A stretch of DNA of 8,229 bases from GWF2-38-69 sp037127655 (GTDB lineage Bacteria; Verrucomicrobiota; Lentisphaeria; Victivallales; GWF2-38-69): the NCBI GenBank assembly GCA_037127655.1, contig JBAXXY010000120.1, positions 1 through 8,229 on the forward strand. The letters are read 5' to 3'. This document shows, one piece after another, positions 4,778 through 8,229 of the stretch. Within the stretch, counting starts at the first letter, position 1. Every line of letters begins with the position of its first letter. A program made the position numbers and the translations under genes. The notes under the pieces are model-generated. The model worked only from the letters and a program-made list of their open reading frames with translations. It had not been told where the DNA came from and ran no database searches.

Positions 4778-7246
4778 ATGGTGCTGAGAAGAGGTCATTT
4801 TTTTGCTATATTAACTAGTTTTGCCTTACTGGCGGGATGCCAGACAGCCGACGAGTATAAAGCTGCGCGAGTCAAGAAAGTTGACGAAGCATTTAAAAAA
4901 ATAAAAGGAAACGATCTTCCGACTACCAAGCCTCTTTCTTTGCCATACTGCATAGATCTGGCCTTGAAGAACAATTTGGACATGAAGGTTTATGCGATAC
5001 AGGAAACTGTTGATAATGAGAGAAAAACAGCTGCTATGCTGGGAATGCTGCCCGACCTGGAAGTAAGCGACGGCATGGATTACAGGACAAACCAGCCTGG
5101 CGCCAAAAGTGAAGGAATAGCTACAGGCCAGCAGAGTCTGGAGTACTCTATGAGTTCACAGCAGTATGAAAACAGAGTCAAAGTCGAGCTGCTTCTTAGC
5201 ACATTAGATTTTGGATTAGCTTATTTTAATTCGGTGCAAACTCAAGACAGAACACTCATAACAGGAGAAGAAAAACGCAGAGCCGCCCAGAACCTGATAC
5301 TTGATGTAGCCAGCGCTTATTTGAGAGTTGCTTCAGCTCAATATGAGATGGAAAAAGTTAAAGCAATGCTTGAAGAGTGTGAATCAACCGAAACTGCGCT
5401 TAAAAATATCACTACTTCCCGCGGCATATCGAAGTCTGACGCATTAGTCGAACAGAAAAAGTTTATCAATCTCAAACTTAGCTTAAGAGAATACCGCAGG
5501 GATTACGAGAACTCCAGCATACAGTTGCGTTCACTGATGGGATATTATCCTACAAATGAAATCCGTGTTGACACTACTATTATAGAGAAAATGGCTAATC
5601 TTAAGGTGCCTAATGTCGAGCTTCTTGAAGAGATAGCTTTGCTTGAAAGGCCTGAGCTTTTCCAGTTAGATATCCAGCAGCATGTAACGAATGTCGAAGC
5701 GCGCAAGAAAATACTTATGATGTTCCCCAATGTTCAGGCATTTGTGGACTTCACAGGCGATTCAAATAAATATCTCTATAACAAGACCTGGTGGGAGATT
5801 GGAGCAAGAGCAGCTTACAACCTTCTCAAGCTTCCTCAGACTATAGAAGAGTATAAAGCATTGGATTCTCAAGCTGACCAGATAGATGCTCAAGCTATGG
5901 CTTTGTCAGTGGGAATTCTCTCTCAGGTAAGAATAGCTCATGCCGCTCTTGAAGAAGAGAAAGAGAGGTTTGACCTTTATCAGCAAAAATATCAGATATA
6001 CCAGGACCATGTAGCGGCAGTTTCCAAGCAGTCGGCTGGCTCAAACAATGTATCTCCATTTGAACTTACCAGAGTGAAGATGGAAGCAGTGGGAGCTGCA
6101 ATAGAAAGAGCTCAGGCGCTCGGTAATTATTATCTTGCCTACTACCGCGTATTAAACACTCTCGGAGTGGAGAATTTAAACAAGAATACGCTTCTTTCTA
6201 TCAAGAAGAGAATGGAAACAAACCTTGCTGAAATGCAAAAGGATGAAGGAGATGATATTGCTTCATCCAGCTCAGCCCTGGACAGCAAGAAATCCGAACT
6301 CATACCTATCCAGAGCAAAATTGATGATTACAAAAAAACTATAGCTCAGCTTGAAAGTGAAATATCCATAACTCAAACCGGTCTAGCGACTACCGACAAA
6401 CTTAACAAGAACATAGAAGATGCCCAGAAGAACCTCACGCTAGCTCAGGATCAGAAAACGCAGTTTGAAAGCGCTATGGAGAGCCTTGGCTCGCTCTTCA
6501 AAGAATCAGATGATAAATTTGAATCTGCGTTAGACAATGCACCGGAAACAGACAAACAAGCGATTACCGAGCAAAGAGCTCTTGCCCAGCAGAAATACGA
6601 AGCTGACAAAAAAGCTCTTGGCAAGCAGATCGAAGATTCATCCTATAAGGTAACTGACTCTGAAAAACTTCTTGAAGTTGCTGTATCAACCCTTGAAGAT
6701 TCAGCATCAAGCAGCAGTAAGATAGCCGACGACAAGAAAGAATTAGCTTCCTATTCTGAAAAGCTAGGCAAACTCGACGCGGAGAAAGCCGAGATAAATA
6801 AGCAAGTAGCCGAACTTGAAAAGAGTAAGGCTCAATCTTTAACAGCAGTAGCTGATTATGCTACGAGCATCAAAAAATATGAATCTAGCATTGATCAGAT
6901 GGAAGCCGACAAATCCTATGAAAGCACAATCAACCTTGAAATGACTCAGAATATGTCTGGCAATCTCGTAACGCCTGAAGAATATACTCCATCTGGAAAG
7001 GGAAATATTGACATAGAAACCCAGAAGAATGCCGACAACAACACTTTGGATTCAGCTGAAGTAAATCCTTCAGGTAACAGCGACCTTACTAATCAGACTC
7101 TATACAATCTCGACCAGAACAAAGTCAATGTTCAGGAACTTAATGCTCCTCAGACTCAGGGCGACAATCAGCAGTTTGACAATATGCCGGGCGACGAGAG
7201 TTTTGATATTCAGCAGAATCAACCAGCTGGAAGGATCGAACAGTAG
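4778..7246 (+). CDS. TolC-family outer-membrane channel lipoprotein with coiled-coil extension
   Basis: The protein has 822 residues from the ATG at 4778, chosen because GGAGA lies 5 nt upstream and the N-terminus is then a clean lipoprotein signal. That signal is MVLRRG, a hydrophobic core, and the lipobox LLAGC with Cys21 as the acylated residue. A TTG at 4730 would add 16 residues with no benefit. Residues about 55-270 and 285-465 are the two outer-membrane-factor repeats (LPYCIDLALKNNLDM, LLSTLDFGLAYFNSVQ, NLILDVASAYLRVASAQYE, then TWWEIGARAAYNLLKLP). Such proteins form trimeric outer-membrane channels for type I secretion or efflux. The family normally ends near 450-500 residues. Here about 215 charged heptad-like residues (500-715, for example KLDAEKAEINKQVAELEKSK) and an Asn/Gln/Asp-rich tail (716-822) follow. 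The downstream large gene suggests its cargo. Channel call strong, role of the extension unknown. Confidence 0.88.
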   Translation: MVLRRGHFFAILTSFALLAGCQTADEYKAARVKKVDEAFKKIKGNDLPTTKPLSLPYCIDLALKNNLDMKVYAIQETVDNERKTAAMLGMLPDLEVSDGMDYRTNQPGAKSEGIATGQQSLEYSMSSQQYENRVKVELLLSTLDFGLAYFNSVQTQDRTLITGEEKRRAAQNLILDVASAYLRVASAQYEMEKVKAMLEECESTETALKNITTSRGISKSDALVEQKKFINLKLSLREYRRDYENSSIQLRSLMGYYPTNEIRVDTTIIEKMANLKVPNVELLEEIALLERPELFQLDIQQHVTNVEARKKILMMFPNVQAFVDFTGDSNKYLYNKTWWEIGARAAYNLLKLPQTIEEYKALDSQADQIDAQAMALSVGILSQVRIAHAALEEEKERFDLYQQKYQIYQDHVAAVSKQSAGSNNVSPFELTRVKMEAVGAAIERAQALGNYYLAYYRVLNTLGVENLNKNTLLSIKKRMETNLAEMQKDEGDDIASSSSALDSKKSELIPIQSKIDDYKKTIAQLESEISITQTGLATTDKLNKNIEDAQKNLTLAQDQKTQFESAMESLGSLFKESDDKFESALDNAPETDKQAITEQRALAQQKYEADKKALGKQIEDSSYKVTDSEKLLEVAVSTLEDSASSSSKIADDKKELASYSEKLGKLDAEKAEINKQVAELEKSKAQSLTAVADYATSIKKYESSIDQMEADKSYESTINLEMTQNMSGNLVTPEEYTPSGKGNIDIETQKNADNNTLDSAEVNPSGNSDLTNQTLYNLDQNKVNVQELNAPQTQGDNQQFDNMPGDESFDIQQNQPAGRIEQ

Positions 7247-7251
7247 GAGAA

Positions 7252-7279
7252 AGTGAATAACTAAAAGTGAAAAGTGAAT
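7252..7279. repeat. heptamer tandem repeat, AGTGAAA family
   Basis: Four consecutive 7-bp units: AGTGAAT (7252-7258), AACTAAA (7259-7265), AGTGAAA (7266-7272) and AGTGAAT (7273-7279). They begin six bases after the channel stop codon. Degenerate heptamer tracts of this sort occur between genes in several bacterial lineages, for example the short tandem repeats of cyanobacteria. Their origin is unclear. Confidence 0.7.
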
Positions 7280-7291
7280 GTGTTGTGCTTC

Positions 7292-7326
7292 AATCTAAAA
7301 TCAGCAATCTAAAATCTAAAATTTGG
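7292..7326. repeat. heptamer tandem repeat, AATCTAA family
   Basis: Units AATCTAA (7292-7298), AATCAGC (7299-7305), AATCTAA (7306-7312), AATCTAA (7313-7319) and a decayed AATTTGG (7320-7326). It is a different consensus from the neighbouring tract but has the same 7-bp period. It ends 10 bp before the next start codon, so the leader of that gene consists largely of repeat and its Shine-Dalgarno is poor (TGGA at most). Confidence 0.7.
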
Positions 7327-7336
7327 ATTTAAAATT

Positions 7337-8229
7337 ATGGCAATATACGAACTGGAACAGAGGATTTTGTTTGACGGCGCCGCCGCCGTACAGACAGCCG
7401 AAGCTGTTGTCGCAGAAATGCAGGCAACAGATACTCATGCGGCTAATGCTGATAATACGGATACAAGCAGTGCTGATGTTTCGCATACCGCAGTCGATGT
7501 TCAGCACAATGTCGATACGGGGCAAACACATGCCGATAATAGTTCCGCCTCACACGCCCAAGCTTCATCTGCCGAGACTCAGGCGTACATTGACGGCATT
7601 ACCGGCCATAGTGATACTTTGGATCACAGTTCAGCCCCGAATGTGCTTGTCGTTTCGGAGATGATCAAGAATTTCAACGCTCTGGAAAACTCCGCTAATG
7701 CAAACACCATAGTAGTAAAACTTGCTCCCGGTGAAAATCTTGACTCTCTTCTTTCTGATATAAAGACTGCCCTTAATGGAGAGAAGGCAGGTTCGATTGG
7801 TTTTGCCGTTGCTGAAGAACACAATGTTGATGGAAGCATCAAGCTCACAGATTCACAGACTCTTACTGCCGATTCAGTTCTTTCAACTCCCGAACAGAGC
7901 GCTTTCTTCGCTTCTCTAAATGATGTTCTTGCTAAAGATGGTTCTATTGACCTCTTAACTTCTAATTTGGATTCCACAGCTTCAGGTCATCAGCTAATTG
8001 AAAACATTGACGCGATAGTCCATCCGTCCGAAATCAATGTCCACGCCTCTTCAGACCATACTGGAAATACAATTACGAATTACGAATCAGGAATTACGAA
8101 CCACGAACTTAATTGGTTTTTAGAAAACGGCAATGTAGATGCTAAAGACAAGTATTTTGACACTAACAAGATCGCTGACTTCAACGGTTCCTTGGCTCTT
8201 GCTCACCACTACGGTGGAGATGTGTCTGA
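7337..8229 (+). CDS. large surface/secreted protein with DUF4347-like domain (5' part)
   Basis: The frame is open from the ATG at 7337 through the window end (297 codons), so the gene is incomplete. It opens with YELEQRILFDGAAA (residues 4-17), a variant of the LEPR-XLL motif (LEPRIMFDGAA) that marks the N-terminus of very large repetitive surface proteins. Residues 18-100 are a low-complexity Ala/Asp/His/Ser/Thr spacer. Residues 102-285 follow DUF4347 (NVLVVSEMI, NTIVVKLAPGENLDSLL, SLNDVLAKDGSIDLLTSN, HASSDHTGN, NWFLENGNVDA, FNGSLA). The usual SHG and YGC residues of that domain are absent (VAEE and LLTSN instead). A heptamer repeat inserts ITNYESG and ITNHELN before W260. No Sec signal is seen; proteins of this type are commonly exported by type I systems through a C-terminal signal, which would lie beyond the window. 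The TolC-type channel 90 bp upstream is the obvious partner. Confidence 0.75.
   Translation, partial: MAIYELEQRILFDGAAAVQTAEAVVAEMQATDTHAANADNTDTSSADVSHTAVDVQHNVDTGQTHADNSSASHAQASSAETQAYIDGITGHSDTLDHSSAPNVLVVSEMIKNFNALENSANANTIVVKLAPGENLDSLLSDIKTALNGEKAGSIGFAVAEEHNVDGSIKLTDSQTLTADSVLSTPEQSAFFASLNDVLAKDGSIDLLTSNLDSTASGHQLIENIDAIVHPSEINVHASSDHTGNTITNYESGITNHELNWFLENGNVDAKDKYFDTNKIADFNGSLALAHHYGGDVS
8071..8105. repeat. heptamer tandem repeat, AATTACG family, inside coding sequence
   Basis: Units AATTACG (8071-8077), AATTACG (8078-8084), AATCAGG (8085-8091), AATTACG (8092-8098) and AACCACG (8099-8105). The tract lies within the DUF4347-like domain and is translated as two related seven-residue units, ITNYESG and ITNHELN, because 21 bp equals three heptamers. 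It sits where family members have a short glycine-rich turn before the conserved Trp, and appears to be a tolerated in-frame insertion. Confidence 0.75.

Noticed and set aside
7323..7664. 113-codon plus-strand frame overlapping the start of the large gene
   Set aside because: The frame starting at 7337 carries the ELEQRILFDGAAA motif and stays open through the DUF4347-like domain. This one is a frame shadow.
7624..7977. 117-codon minus-strand frame
   Set aside because: It lies antisense to the DUF4347-like domain, with no start signal and no family resemblance.

Overview
The window looks like a chromosomal segment of a Gram-negative bacterium. The best evidence is a TolC-type outer-membrane channel with a lipoprotein signal, followed by the start of a very large surface or secreted protein. 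The combination of a LEPR-XLL-like N-terminus, a DUF4347-like domain and scattered 7-bp tandem repeats would suit an uncultured lineage with giant surface proteins. The sequence alone does not fix the phylum. No rRNA, tRNA or CRISPR array is visible.

Layout. Positions 1-278 are AT-rich and non-coding, with nested palindromes at the left edge (21-49), a 10-bp-phased direct repeat and an extended -10 promoter. Positions 279-1781 hold three short co-directional genes with a mobile-element flavour: an excisionase-type helix-turn-helix protein, a phage-replication-like winged-helix protein with two stem-loops inside its gene, and an unrecognised protein with a ribbon-helix-helix-like N-terminus. 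Positions 1849-4574 look like the wreck of a type I restriction-modification locus. It contains the last residues of an HsdS specificity subunit with an internal deletion, an intact RhuM-Fic/Doc fusion starting on the next base, an AlbA_2/HATPase regulator broken by one frameshift, and an ATGA-coupled fragment resembling the first residues of HsdM. The accessory genes survive while the core restriction and methylation subunits are gone.

Positions 4575-4777 are non-coding and separate this region from a second unit, visibly richer in G+C. That unit encodes an 822-residue TolC-family lipoprotein with a long coiled-coil extension not typical of the family (4778-7246). A 90-bp spacer built largely of two heptamer tandem-repeat families follows. 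Then comes the 5' part of a large gene (7337 to the window end) with an N-terminal ELEQRILFDGAAA motif and a DUF4347-like domain. A third heptamer repeat has been inserted in frame inside that domain. The likely logic is that the channel is the outer-membrane exit for the large protein next door (type I-like secretion). The extension could play part of the adaptor role, but this is inference.

The most unusual points are the extended channel paired with the large protein, the heptamer repeats both between and inside genes, the degenerate DUF4347 domain, and the restriction-modification remnant.
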